64,000 bases of DNA from Hibiscus mutabilis (taxonomy: Eukaryota; Streptophyta; Magnoliopsida; Malvales; Malvaceae). Below are positions 1 to 11,299 of the stretch, piece by piece. The notes beneath the pieces are model-generated. The model had not been told where the DNA came from. It saw only the letters and a program-made list of their open reading frames with translations, and searched no databases. Both the position numbers and the translations under genes were made by a program. Numbering within the stretch: the stretch's first letter is position 1; each line of letters begins with the position of its first letter. The stretch is taken from positions 55,037,680 to 55,101,679 of the forward strand of contig CM033721.1 of NCBI GenBank assembly GCA_019671005.1. Direction: 5' to 3'.

Positions 1-289
1 CGTGACAAGACCCATCAATGGTCACGTATACAAATATAGTCAAATGACATAGATCAATCATGGACGCGTAGCATGGAAAATTACATGAAATGTGAACCAA
101 ACATGTCTATTTCCAACTGGTCCTCCTAAACCTTAGTGAGATCAAACTTTCTTGAATTCAGTGTGCATAAACCAAAAGAACTTTATTTCTGCAGAAAATA
201 ATCTTAAAATAACTTTAAACCAAGTAACCAAATTGTGTCTAAACCAAATGAGCATTTTTCAAAATTACAAACTCCCACTAAAACTGTAT

Positions 290-1620
290 CTCTTATATAA
301 CATTACACCCACATGAGTAGTGTGCTCATGAAAGACCTAGGGTGATAGTTTCTTAATAAGCGCAAAAATATGAGTTTGTACCAACATGCTCTATAGACAC
401 ACAATCACTCAATTTTCTTTAACAACTAGGAACTTAATATTTATGTGCTTCAAATTTGAAGTGTTCCTATTGTTCATAGAATAAATGAATGCATATTTAT
501 TGTCACAAAATAATCGAAGTGGTCTTTCTATTCAATCTATAATTAGCAGCCCATGTGACAAAATTATTTTGCATCAATATTCTAATAGAATCAAGTCAGA
601 AACTTGATGATCTCTAACTTACCAGAACTTCGATATGTGAGCATGTAATTTTTGTTCTCTAAAGATATTTCATAACCCTATTGGCTGCTATTCAATGATC
701 CATAATATGATTGCTTAAATATCTATCTAACATTCCAACAATGTACGCAATATCCAAACGCATACATACTTGAGCATAAATTAGAATCTCAAATAGCTTA
801 TGCATATGGAATCTTTTGTATTTTCTAAATTTCAAGGTTACTTTTAGGGCATTGAGTAAGACTAAATTTGTCTTCTTTAGCAATTTGAGTATCACTTGGT
901 TTACTCCCACTGAACTTGTAGTATATACAATTGTCAACCAAATTTATCTCAAAGCCGAATGAAATAATCAATATGAAATTTATAATTTCATTAATGAGAG
1001 TCCTACTTAAGCTCATAGATGAATTTATTTAATTTACATATCATTGATTTTGTATCATTAGACACAAATCTATGATTGTACCATATAATTCATTTCTTCA
1101 ATGTCGTCATTGAAAAACACAAACCTAACATCCATCTTATGTAGCTCAAGTTTAAAATAAGAAACAAGCGTCATGATTATCTTGAAAGAGTATTTCAATG
1201 AAACTTGAGAGAAAGTCTCCACAAAATCAATGTCTTCTTTTAGAGTATATCCTTTAAATACAAGACATGCCTTATACTTGTCCGCATTATCATTTGCATC
1301 CCTCTTGGTTTTAAATATCCATTTACAACCAATTGGTTTGCACCTTCATGTAATGAGACAAGTTCCTAAACTTTATTGTCTTGCATAAAATTATACTCTT
1401 CTTGAATGACATCAATTCACTTTTGAGAGTCAGAACTTTTATGATTTGATAAAAAATGAATGAATCATTTTCTATCATTCCATTATTATCCTTATTTTCT
1501 TGAAGAAATACAAAGTAATAATCCGTAATAGTATTTCTCCTTCCTCTCTTGGATATCTTTAATGACACTTGTTTTTGAGGTTGTTGAGTTTGTTCTTCTG
1601 AAAACAATTACCTTATCTTG
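290..1620 (-). pseudogene. Copia-1 reverse transcriptase and RNase H, decayed
   Basis: In minus-strand order: a linker ending in QPQKQVSLKISKRGRRNT (about 1550-1600), which resembles the copia linker before RT; the RT N-terminus with GCKWIFKTKRDANDN near 1290-1330; a run through EDIDFVETFSQVSLKYSFKIIM (about 1180-1235) and LELHKMDVRFVFFN (about 1110-1150). After that stops dominate. RNase H motifs return at 700-790 (AQVCMRLDIAYIVGMLDRYLSNH), and IEHVGTNS near 375-395 marks the end of the domain. The YVDD box of the polymerase is not readable. The product would have copied element RNA into cDNA in virus-like particles, but nothing functional can be made from this copy. Confidence 0.85.
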
Positions 1621-1779
1621 AATGAGAGTTGTTCAACATTGTTTTGCTGAGGTACTTGATTCACTTCTTGATTAATGATAGGTTTGAAAACCTAAACATC
1701 GTCAAAAGTGATAGTAGAAATTAAATTATAATCCAATTCCTCCTCAAAATCAATGTATCTAACCTTATTTCTCCCTCAA

Positions 1780-2520
1780 ACTCAACATCCTAAAAAAAAA
1801 ATATAGATCTCTCCTTAAATAATTCCTAATTGTGGGATCATAAAACTTACAACACATGGATCACTCAAAATAACTGAAGTAGTTGCTTGGTTTTGAAGTT
1901 TAATTTCTTCACATGTGTCCTAACTTATTACAAAAGAATCAACCCTTTGTAACTTATCGTTGTTTCTTTTGAGTTGGACCTTTAGCAACTTTATTCTAAT
2001 ATTTTTTATTGCCCTTATTCTTAGAGACACTAACTAAATGAGCACTAATCGAATGAGTACTTTTACACTTATAATGCTTCAACTTTTCTTCCTCTTTAAC
2101 CCAATTAGAAATAAGCTCATTTAAAGTCTATTTCTCCTTTTGACAGTTGTAACTAATTTTGAATTGGTTAAACTGTATAGGAAGCGATACCAAAATCATA
2201 AGAACAAACAATTGTTAGAAAGTTTGATCTTATGTGCCTTAAATTTTGAAGCAATATTAAACATTTTTCATAATGTACTTCCTCACATTTCCTTAACCCT
2301 TATACTTCATAGACATCAAAGAAGGCATAAGTGATGTCATCTTAACCTTAATGTTTTGGGTAAATCATTTCTTAATTTCGTCAAGGAAACCCTTAATATG
2401 AGTAATCTCTTTAGATTTGTGCTCCTAAAGACTTATAGAATGTTGTTCTTTATGATCATTAGACTCGTGCGATTTTAACAATCTCACCTCTCAAAATTCC
2501 TTTTATGGGTGCTTACCATG
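1780..2520 (-). pseudogene. Copia-1 gag remnant with degenerate zinc knuckle
   Basis: On the minus strand near 1900-1945 the reading FFCNKLGHM followed by RN matches the copia nucleocapsid knuckle (C-x2-C-x4-H-x4-C), but the first Cys codon reads TGA and the region after His-Met also hits a stop. Directly downstream (1780-1860) the frame reads CKFYDPTIRNY and then DVEFEGE, which belongs to the segment after the integrase. Protease and integrase have therefore been deleted between knuckle and linker. Upstream of the knuckle, towards 2520, only scattered gag-like phrases remain and I cannot set a start. Confidence 0.6.
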
Positions 2521-2774
2521 TGAGAGGTGCAAGTTATTCTTCCCTTAGTGCAAAGTCTATGTTCATACAACCAAATACTATATGTAAGTGTCTTTTCTAT
2601 TCCTTGAAACTAGTTTCACTAAACATGAGTGTATAATGTATTTAATGATATTGTAACAAAGAAAGATAAATTACCTAAATATAGAACAAAATAAGCAAAT
2701 AAAATAAAACAAGCCCACATAAATATTCATAAGTAAACAAATAAATTCAAAATAATGGCTAGTTCCCCTCAAGA

Positions 2775-3590
2775 TACCAAGCACAACATTAATATCAAGT
2801 CTTTGGACAAGTAATATTAATCAGTAAGCGGTACTCTTGTTGTAGCAATCAAACATTGACAATAAACTATGTCAAACAATAGATTAATCTTTGGACTAAC
2901 GTATTGCTTACATAAAATACCTTATAATTGTCACACATTTATCGCCACAGTTGTCGTTGTAATTCTGCCAAATATTAACTTTCCTTTGGACCAATTAATA
3001 AACGCATGAATTACAAAAACCCATAATTATCTTAATATTTTAAATAAACTAATATACACAAAAGCGGTCACTTTGGTGACATTATGTTTCAATTGATCCA
3101 TTAAAATATTAGACATCCGAAACCAAAATATGAATTTAATTGTTTCAAAATATTTATCTTAATTTTATCTTTCAATCAAATTAAAAGATAACCAAAATAA
3201 TAATAAATTTGAATAAAGGTAAACCTCATATCAAGATACCATACACTCCATTAATATTTCATCTTTGGACAAAACATTAACTTGCAAGTGATATCTTGGT
3301 ACAATAATCAAACATTGATAATAAGAACATGTCAAACAAAAATCTTCCTTTAGGCCGATTTATTGCTCACATATAAAACTGAATAATTATCCCATGTTTA
3401 TTACCACATTTGCACATGTAATAATGTTAATTATTAACCTTCCTTTGGGCCAATTAATACTAACATAATCCGACTTACATGCACAAAACCTTCTATATAT
3501 TAAAATAAAATAATTTCCACAATAGAGGTCACTTTGGTGACTTAATGCTTTAATTAATTTATCTCAAAATATATAACATAAATATACCGA
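2775..3590. repeat. two tandem units of about 456 bp in the Copia-1 leader
   Basis: The stretch beginning AAGATACC near 2778 returns near 3234 in the same order: an ATTAATAT block, CTTTGGAC, a run similar to CAATCAAACATTGA, GTCAAAC, a block around TTATTGCT, and GGTCACTTTGGTGAC near 3065 and 3524. The two copies differ at many positions, so the duplication is old. It lies in the untranslated leader between PBS and gag, with no coding content. Local tandem duplication inside the element is the simplest origin. Confidence 0.7.
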
Positions 3591-4523
3591 TATTCAAACT
3601 TAATATTTGTAACAGTCAAAACTTAAATTTCTAATAACACTTAAGCTTCCGAAATAACCCAAAATAAGGTTGTCTAAATGAAGCTATTAGAAATCGAAAA
3701 AACCGAAATCTTTGACTGTTTCTTAAAAAAAAATATCTTAAACCTTAAACATGCATTTACCAAAATCAAAGTCGAATTCAAAATATTCAATCTTTAACTA
3801 AAAGCCAAAATCAAAAGTATCATACAAATGAGTAATTCATATAATGATCACATAAAACTTTAATATCCACCATCAAAACAACCGGAAGAATTATGATTTT
3901 GATTATAATAATCGATGAAAAATGATTTAAAACCTTATACCAAAGCAATAGCAGAATCCTAGAATAAGGATTTGAGTAGCCTGAAGTGAGGAATAATATA
4001 CATAAATCATAACTATAAGAAAAAAACATTAAAACTTTAGCTAACATATTATATAACAGGAACAAGGTTTTCATGAATGGGAAACAAACAAACCATTGAA
4101 TATCTATTAAGCCATAATTAACTGCTCGAACAAAGAAACATATGATCTTTTGAATCGTACCAACAGCAAGAGCATGAAAAAAAAATCGACAATGATTTGA
4201 TTAAAGATAACCTTTTCCCTTTCTTTATATATATATTAACCGATGGAAAGAGATATGGTTGAAGAACAAAGCTAAGAAGAAAAGGATTTTGCGATTCACC
4301 ATATTTATCTCAACTTTCGACACTTCCCTAACCATCACTTAAAAAATCCAAAATTATGATGTTTTAGTATAAATTCCTTCGCAGAAAGACATAATCAAAT
4401 TTAACCGATATTATCATAAAACCCTAAAAGAATCTTAATCCCAAAAAATAATTATAATCCAAATACCATATTTCAGAATGAATTAATAAAAAAAATTGAT
4501 TCTCAATGATTCAATATGACGAG

Positions 4524-4537
4524 TCTCTGATGCCACT
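4524..4537 (-). other. Copia-1 primer-binding site (tRNA-iMet type)
   Basis: The reverse complement reads TGGCATCAGAGA, next to the LTR end. Plant copia elements use the 3' end of initiator methionine tRNA (TGGTATCAGAGC); this site differs at two positions. It fixes the element's orientation (minus) and its 5' LTR boundary. Confidence 0.8.
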
Positions 4538-4927
4538 TGTTAGAATTAAACCATAACTAAATATGAAATCTAAACCCAGGATCTATCATGTCAAATCATC
4601 AAGAACAATAAACTGAATGAACTGAATTGCGGAAGCGTACCTGAATTAATCGATAGACTGAAAACCTTAAATCTTGATGTTGAAATCCAAATCTTTGGTA
4701 TTGATCTTCCAAGAAGATAGGTTTTCTCTTGACGTAAAACTCTCTGACGGGGAAGGAGAGAAAAACAAGTTGACCTATTTCTTGGGGACCACTACCTCTT
4801 TATATAGTTGATTTAATAATCAACTATTAAGTATTTATAACTCTGCCCCTCATCGAATTATAAATACATCTTATGGTATCTACACTTTTATTTCCATGAC
4901 ATTTTAATACCCATGACACGCCTAACA
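4538..4927 (-). repeat. Copia-1 5' LTR, 390 bp
   Basis: The segment runs from TGTTAGAATT to CGCCTAACA on the plus strand, giving TGTTAG...CTAACA ends. The PBS lies just outside its left edge, so this is the 5' LTR of a minus-strand element. The right flank is TAATT, the expected 5-bp target duplication, whose partner is outside the window. A short polypyrimidine/TATA-like region (TTTATATAG near 4800) may be the element promoter. Confidence 0.8.
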
Positions 4928-7900
4928 TAATTGGTCACTTAATTTTGTGTCATACTTTAAAATAGCAATATACATTATACATATGTGCCCACTATTATGG
5001 ATTTTAATCCAACATATCTATCATACTTCCTTCTCGTTTGAATCACATGTTCAAGCAAAAAAGTCCTTAGTTTACATGTATTCGCTTAATTATCCACTTA
5101 ACAATCCATTAACATTTTTTTATTACAAAACAGCTTCCATTTCTTATATATATAATTTCATATTCACAACAATCCTAATCTCATGTGTACTTATTTAAAT
5201 GCACAAAACAGTCCACTATGACTTATAATCAAGCAAGGGAAGTTTCAAATTCATGTATACACAATTTTATGTATAAAACAATCCATTACTCTTATGTATA
5301 CCCTAAAACAGTCATTTGAACATTAACACATGTATTCTATACTTCAAGCAGTTTCCATTCTTGTATGAATAGAAAACAGTCTTGTTTTCATAGAATTACA
5401 TCTAAAATTCTCAGAACAATCTGATTAGTGTATATGCATACTTTACTTTCACCAAAACAGTCCTTTAGCTTTATATCAGTGAAAACAGTCCTTAAATATT
5501 TTATATATCATTTTCTCCTATTTCATTTCTACGAATATACAAATATATGTATTTTTATATTTCATTTATGACTTATAATTTTCTTAAGGGAGAATTACAA
5601 GAATCACATAGATGTTTTATACTTATCTTACAAGTTATTAATATGCTTTAAGGTTTTAGAGACATCTTCTTAAACCTTTCTCTGTTAACTTAATCAAACA
5701 TAGATCTAGGCTTGAACAAACAAGATAATTAAAGCAAACCATTCAAACCATATATATGTGTACATAGACAATCGAACAAGTATGGAGATAAACATTCCAT
5801 CATATACAAGTACAATAATTATTAACAAAGCATACAACTTCCTTCACAGATTATTCAAGAATATTTTCGACACCTGCCATTCCAGATTACATAGATTCAT
5901 TATACATGTAGTATTCTAGCAAAGCATATGATCAATTCTAAGGTAGACATCAAATTATTTCCATATCAAATGAGCTTTAAACAATGAAAACTACCCATGT
6001 TTAACCAATTATCATCACAATTAGAGCATGGATCGAACCTTTGCTAGGGGCACATAGTCCAATCTTTATCAAGGGATCATAATCCAATTAAACATCAAGG
6101 GAACATAGTCCAACTTTTCATTTCATGATATCAAGATTCATTTTTATGAATATTTAAGTTATCTTGAGCCTTGATTGACAAGTTACTAGACACTCGAATC
6201 CACAATGAATGTAACAACAAGGGTACACAAAGTACCGAATTTATTTCATTATTGAACAAGGGTACCAATTGTACCAATAGATCATTTGATCTTTAACAAC
6301 AAGGGACCGTAGTCTAAACTAGCGAGCTCGACGCACTCTATGGCATGCCAACTGTGTCTAAACTAACTCGAATCAAGGCTTGTAGTTGTAACTTATTATC
6401 CATTCGATTTGTATACTCTCCATTTATTCATTCCCTTATTCGAATATTAGAGTAACAAGGTCATTATCAAGTATGCACATACATGTATAATATACACTAT
6501 AACCATAGATTCAATTTCCATTTTAGTTCATTCGTAATTCTCATTCCACCTTTAAAGATTTGATTTTTAAATTACTAGCCAAGAATTTCTTATCAAGTAA
6601 GTAACACCGTATCAATATCACAATCTCGAATCACAATCAAGTATTTAACACCCAAAGAACACCATTCATTATAAGCTTACCTGAGTTTCCAAGCTTACCA
6701 GTTTCTTTTGCTTAGCTCATTACACGCAAGAAATGCAACTAACAAAAAGAAATAGAAATACCCGGGATAGCTTCAACCTATCCTGAGGCTTATAGCTACA
6801 CTTACCTGTTATTCCGACGTTATGGAATACCTGAATCCACATTTTTTTCTATACTCCTAATTTGATTCCCCTTTCCTTGCCTTCATGCCGACACTCCTTC
6901 CATTATCATAGAATGATCCTCTAATTAAAAATAACGAATTATCAATTCCAAGTCAATGTGATTCTTTTAAGGGATTGCATACATACACATGAAACCATTT
7001 TATCTATACTTGTACACATGATCACTCCTCCAAAATAGTCCATAATCACACATATATAATCAGGGCAGCATATATGTGCCTACATTTCCTATAGCAAAAC
7101 ATTCCCATTCAACAATCATAAACACACAAAACAGTCCAATGTAATTCCACTAATCATACACAAACAATTCCAATTTTCATGTTTAACCTTAACAGTTTCA
7201 TAACCAACTCAGATGCCAAGACCATTCCTACTTACACATACTCACAAATATGTGTACAAAATCAATCATAAGATTCATACAATATCAAGCTGTTCTTGCT
7301 TTTAAACTAGGCAACTATTTCCAGAATTTTGGCAGCATGCATTACCTTCAAAGATTTGATTCTACATAACATAATACTCATTTTATTTTAACTTTCTTTA
7401 AACCGTTAAAAACTATGTTCGAATACGGTTCTAACGGTATAAGCCACATAATTTAATAAAATCTACAAAAATTATGAAAATTCTTAAAAGATCCGAAACA
7501 AAGACTGCCCAGAGCAGAATCTGCATCCAGTTTTTCTGTCCTACTTTCGTTAAAAAAATCATATCTTTTGATCCAGGACTCGAAACAATTCAGCGTTTTC
7601 TTTAAATAAAACTAGACATGCACATGATTCTGTACATATAAGATTCATTCTCTAATTTGACCTATGTGATTTTCTATGAATTTTCAAACTTACTGCTAGT
7701 GCATAACTTGTAGGCAGATTTCACTAACTTAACCTTAAGCTCCCTTAACATTCATAAACACTTCCAAATCAGTTCCTAAGCTTATAATTTAGCCTTTGAT
7801 TAAACTATGAAAAACCTCACTGAATTGTATTTACCATGGTAGTTCTTAGAACTTAAACAATCCAGATTTCTATAAGGTTACCAACCTAAACACAACCACA

Positions 7901-8640
7901 CATCAATAGCCACAAATTCATATTCAAACTAGGATTTCATTCTAATCACATCCTCAATTTGTAACACATAGTAATTAACCACACATCTTGTTCAAGAGAA
8001 TTATACTGATGCTTCCATAAGCTACCAATCATAATTCAAACAAATCCACACATCAAACCAGTGATCTAAGTATATATACATATATATATAAACATATACT
8101 GCATATTAAGAGCTAAACATTCGAACACCCATCATGAAGATCACAATCACAAAAAAAAAAACATTTTAGCAAAACAGTTTGGAGGAGTTTAAAATGTCAC
8201 CTTATTGTGAAGCAATCAACCAAGACACCCATTACACTAGGCTAGTTAGATCAATCAAAATTTCATGGAGTTTTTTCCTCATTTTCTCACTCCCTCTCTC
8301 ACTCATTTGCATCGATTCTTCTTTTCCAAAGGAAGAAGATGATGGCTGATTAATCTCCTTCAATAAACGTGGCCCCTAAACACACATGCCTTTGTTAAGA
8401 GGCAACATGTGTGCAAGCCCTCTAAATTTACCTTCTATAGCATGCAATCCCGATTTACAATGTAATGTACGGTTTGGTCCTCTCTAGGCAAGCTATGTAC
8501 TTTAAGTTTGATTCAAAATGACCCCTCATCCTCTTAATTACCTATTAATTGACAATTTTCATAGCAATAAATTGTGTGGTTAAACTTATAATATACTTAT
8601 AGGATAAGATTAGAGTCACACTACACCATTCAATTCAAGT
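4928..8640 (-). repeat. long non-coding region, probably gypsy (Tekay-like) LTR sequence
   Basis: There is no credible coding frame in 3.7 kb. On the minus strand the layout recalls long Tekay-type LTRs such as those at 35188-53248: a stretch ending AAAAGATATGA after an imperfect CGAGTC (about 7560-7590), a run with CTCAGGTAAGC (about 6680), CCGTAGTC and GTACCxxTTGTT phrases (6230-6320), and the phrase GGCATGCCATAGAG (about 6335-6350). I could not find clear TG...CA ends, PBS or polypurine tract, so it is either a solo LTR or a fragment. The class is an inference from layout only. The 5100-5480 and 7040-7200 parts are full of AAACAGTCC/AACAATCC words. Confidence 0.45.
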
Positions 8641-8703
8641 CACATTGGTTTGATAACAAGCTTCTAGGCCGTAATTCTTTGGGGATATTATAAGAACGGT
8701 TAC

Positions 8704-8871
8704 ATGGATTTGTTCACAACACCGCCTCCTATGCCCTCGGTGACTGAGGAGGTGAGCTACACTGAAGAGGATCCCGTGGCACCACAGAGGCCACAACGTG
8801 CTCGACGACCGCCACATTCTTATCTATCAACCGAACCCATTCATGGCCAGAAATTACACAAGAGAAAATGA
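8704..8871 (+). pseudogene. C-terminal tail of a PMD/MULE-type protein
   Basis: An open frame of 55 codons from ATG to TGA reads PVAPQRPQRARRPPHSYLST and ends LHKRK. A proline/arginine-rich RPxRxRRPP tail of this kind closes many plant mobile domain (MAIN-like) and related transposon proteins, and a PMD pseudogene lies 6.5 kb downstream on the same strand. No upstream PMD sequence is joined to it, so it is a 3' fragment; the ATG is probably an internal Met. Its 3' flank converges on the minus-strand MULE transposase. The assignment is tentative because the tail is short and compositionally biased. Confidence 0.4.
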
Positions 8872-9823
8872 TTTAATGTATTTTGTGTAATACATTTGAA
8901 GCATTTCGATTTGAATTTGAATGTAATATTTTGTTTGTTTTCATTTAATATAAAACTAATTATCTTTAGTTATTAGGGATTTAATATTTAACCTTAAGTG
9001 TGGTTAAAATTAAGCCCCAAACTAAATTGAAATTTATTGAATTTTTTTAAAATTAAAAACCAAACTAAAATTAGTGACCAAATCGAAGTTAAATAAATTT
9101 AAAACAAACAAAGTGAAAAATTTAACATTAGAGACATTTCAATTTCAATTAAAATATTTTATAAAATTTAAAATAAAATTTAATTAATTATAATATTTAA
9201 AATAAATAAAAACGGTCAAAATTTAAAAATGTTGATTTTTAAAAAATTAATACTAGATAAATTTAATGGGACAAAATGAGTATAATAATATCCTTCAACA
9301 GTTACCAACTCTGAATCTTGTCATGTGGTTAAAGTGAAAACCATTGGGATAAGTGAAGTGCTGGTGAGCAAGATAAAACCCTAGATCTAATTTCCATGTG
9401 CTCCTCTGTCACACACCTTTCCATCACCCTAAGAAACAAAACCAGATTTGAGACTGATATCATTTTATGTTGGAAACTCTTTTTTGTTTAAAAATGACCA
9501 ATTTGAAACTCTTTTCTGTTTAAAAATTGTTTTCTCTCATTAAAACATTTCATACTTTGATCTATAACAATGAACAGATACGTTGTTTTACCTCCGACTG
9601 CGGAAGCAATGGTATGAAGAATATACAGCAAGAAAAGGAAACTGCCACTTTCCCACTCAACAAAATTTATTTAATTTGGGTGCTATATCACAGTCATTTT
9701 TTTAAAATTAAAAGCCAAACTAATCCCTAAACCAAATCGAAGTTAAATAAATTTATACAAAACCTTCCATGAATTGATTTTAAAAAATACAAACATAATA
9801 TTCTCGAATACAAACATAATAAA
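8872..9823. other. AT-rich non-coding stretch with a short direct repeat
   Basis: This lies between the PMD-like tail (+) and the MULE transposase (-), so it may hold the 3' untranslated ends of both. A block beginning TTTTTTTAAAATTAAAA and ending AAATCGAAGTTAAATAAATTT occurs at 9046-9103 and again at 9699-9756 in the same orientation, with small indels. No gene is seen in the rest. Confidence 0.6.
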
Positions 9824-10033
9824 TCATTGAGGCATAAGCACATATCTTGGTTCATTTGGACATTTTGATTTCGAATGGCCTTCAGCCCTACATATGGTAC
9901 ATCTATTTTGTTGTCCCTTCTCTATGTGATGAAGATCCATACTGGTGTAGATACGAGTCGATCTAGGTCGGTCAGTTGGAGTTCTACGAAGTATAGGATC
10001 CGGTAACCATATGTCATGCTCCATGACGTCCAA
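9824..10033 (-). pseudogene. MULE transposase C-terminus with CCHC zinc knuckle
   Basis: The frame reads DRPRSTRIYTSMD, then CTICRAEGHSKSKCPNEP and a stop. The first part is the basic stretch and the second the C-x2-C-x4-H-x4-C knuckle that close plant MuDR/MURA-type transposases; all four zinc ligands are present. It is separated from the SWIM-domain fragment at 10084-10455 by about 50 bp holding a stop and a frame change, in the same direction and natural order. It is part of the one broken gene that spans 9824-12257. Confidence 0.8.
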
Positions 10034-10083
10034 TACTTTGAATCCGCGATCGGTGGGAACTCAATTATGTAAATACTTAACAT

Positions 10084-10455
10084 CTAGTTGAGACTGAAGC
10101 ATTCATCAACATATGTGTACGGGTCAACATTAGCGAACATACATGCTGCAACTGCATGAGCACATGGATATCGCCACGCTTGGAACTCGCCACAGTCACA
10201 CCACCTGCGTCTGAAATCTACCCAAAATACATTTGAATGCTGTGCTCCGTGTCGGGTTCTAGAACCAACAACATCGAAAGTCTCATTCATTCGGTCGAAT
10301 GCGTGAATGGTCAGCGACGTTACACTCTTCACATTAACATCCATTTTTGTCACAATAGTAGGAGCCCAACATTGTCCCATGTTTATTAAGGACTGCACCT
10401 GCTTCCCTTTAACGGACCAAACCTTAGCCAAACAGTAGTACGTCTCTGTCACCAA
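10084..10455 (-). pseudogene. MULE transposase fragment with SWIM zinc finger
   Basis: About 123 codons. The key motif is WCDCGEFQAWRYPCAHAVAAC, here split for reading as WCDCGEF and YPCAHAVAAC: the C-x-C...C-x-H signature of the SWIM domain that follows the DDE domain in MULE transposases. Upstream, VKGKQVQSLINMGQ and TIVTKMDVNVKSV fit the usual spacer between DDE and SWIM. The portion that should link it to the DDE block is missing (roughly 80 residues by comparison with the usual order). A GTAAGT...ATGCAG stretch between the fragments (about 10495-10555) could be an intron or its relic. Confidence 0.85.
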
Positions 10456-10489
10456 GTGCCATAATATATGTTGTTAGCATCAACAAAAA

Positions 10490-11290
10490 TCAAAGCACAT
10501 AACTGCATAAGCATATATAATAGATTTTGAAAGAATGATACTTACTCATGCTTAAAATCTCACTGCGAAGGTATTGATTTTTGAACATCTCGTAGCTGTT
10601 CTTATCGATGTGATGAGCACAATATGCAGGGTATGCGTGCGGAGGTGTCCAATGACTTCCCTCTCGATTAATTGCTGCTTTGATACCTGTCCCTCGATCA
10701 GAGATAATGCAGACCCCATCTTCTCGGATGACATGTTCACACAATTGCGAATGCAATCGGAATAAAATTACTTTCACCATCTTGCGCAACGGCAACCAAC
10801 AGTATATGAGAGTATCTCTCGTAAAGCCACGTTCCAATTACTTGGATCATACGTTTACAAAATAGAAAGCCGCCAATGCATGGCTTGAACGCCCAAAATA
10901 GTTGATGGAAAAATTGATATCCTTGACTCAGTTGGCCTTGTCGGTCTAATGCATCATTCGTTTGATACCTCACTATGGTGCCCTGGACGAAATGTGTTAT
11001 TACTATCAGTAAAGCCGATAACTCATTATACGATTTATCATAATCACCGTACACTGAATGCAATGCCCTATCCCTTGTACGCAACCCCTTCTTGTATTTT
11101 ATTTGATATACAAATTGTTGCACAATGGTTGCCTGAATCACTGAAACTGGAACCCTTGGATTTACTTCAATGAACTTCATCACGTGATGACTTATTACAC
11201 TCGAGTACAATTTTTTGTGTTCCTGGTCGATGGATGTTCGTAAAAATGTGTGATCACCGTTGTACTTTGTGACCTCCTAGCAATCTAACT
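10490..11290 (-). pseudogene. MULE transposase DDE (MULE domain) region, frameshifted
   Basis: Minus-strand order: an N-terminal part with KGLRTRDRALHSVYGDYDKSYNELSALL (about 11035-11110), then FWAFKPCIGGFLFCKRMIQVIGTWLY, LLVAVAQDGESNFIPIAFAIV, and in another frame CEHVIREDGVCIISDRGTGIKAAI, SHWTPPHAYPAYCAHHI. These are the MULE family landmarks: the first catalytic Asp normally sits in QIDGTFL and here reads QVIGTWL, so D is lost; the second is in SDRG. Between AFAIV and the HVIRED block a short piece (the usual EGE...W...F segment) is deleted together with a frame change near 10735-10750. The protein would have cut and joined element ends in the nucleus; this copy cannot. Confidence 0.85.
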
Positions 11291-11299
11291 TCTTAATCT

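Larger units (their letters stand above)
1..4927 (-). mobile_element. Copia-1: Ty1/copia LTR retrotransposon, 3' end beyond window
   Basis: Reads on the minus strand from its 5' LTR (4538-4927) leftwards through a primer-binding site, a long leader with a tandem duplication, gag remnants with a zinc knuckle (about 1900-1945), a linker, reverse transcriptase and RNase H, and leaves the window at position 1. RT is recognised by the string KPIGCKWIFKTKRD followed by copia-type YKACLVFKGY and LELHKMDV; RNase H by AYIVGMLDRYLSN and a downstream IEHVGTNS. The integrase core is missing between the knuckle and the linker, so this is a deletion derivative. All frames carry stops and shifts. The superfamily is certain; the lineage was not resolved. 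Confidence 0.88.

Noticed and set aside
8635..8817. A 60-codon minus-strand ORF rich in Cys/His
   Set aside because: It is the antisense shadow of the PMD-like tail read on the plus strand, whose RPxRxRRPP wording is more convincing.
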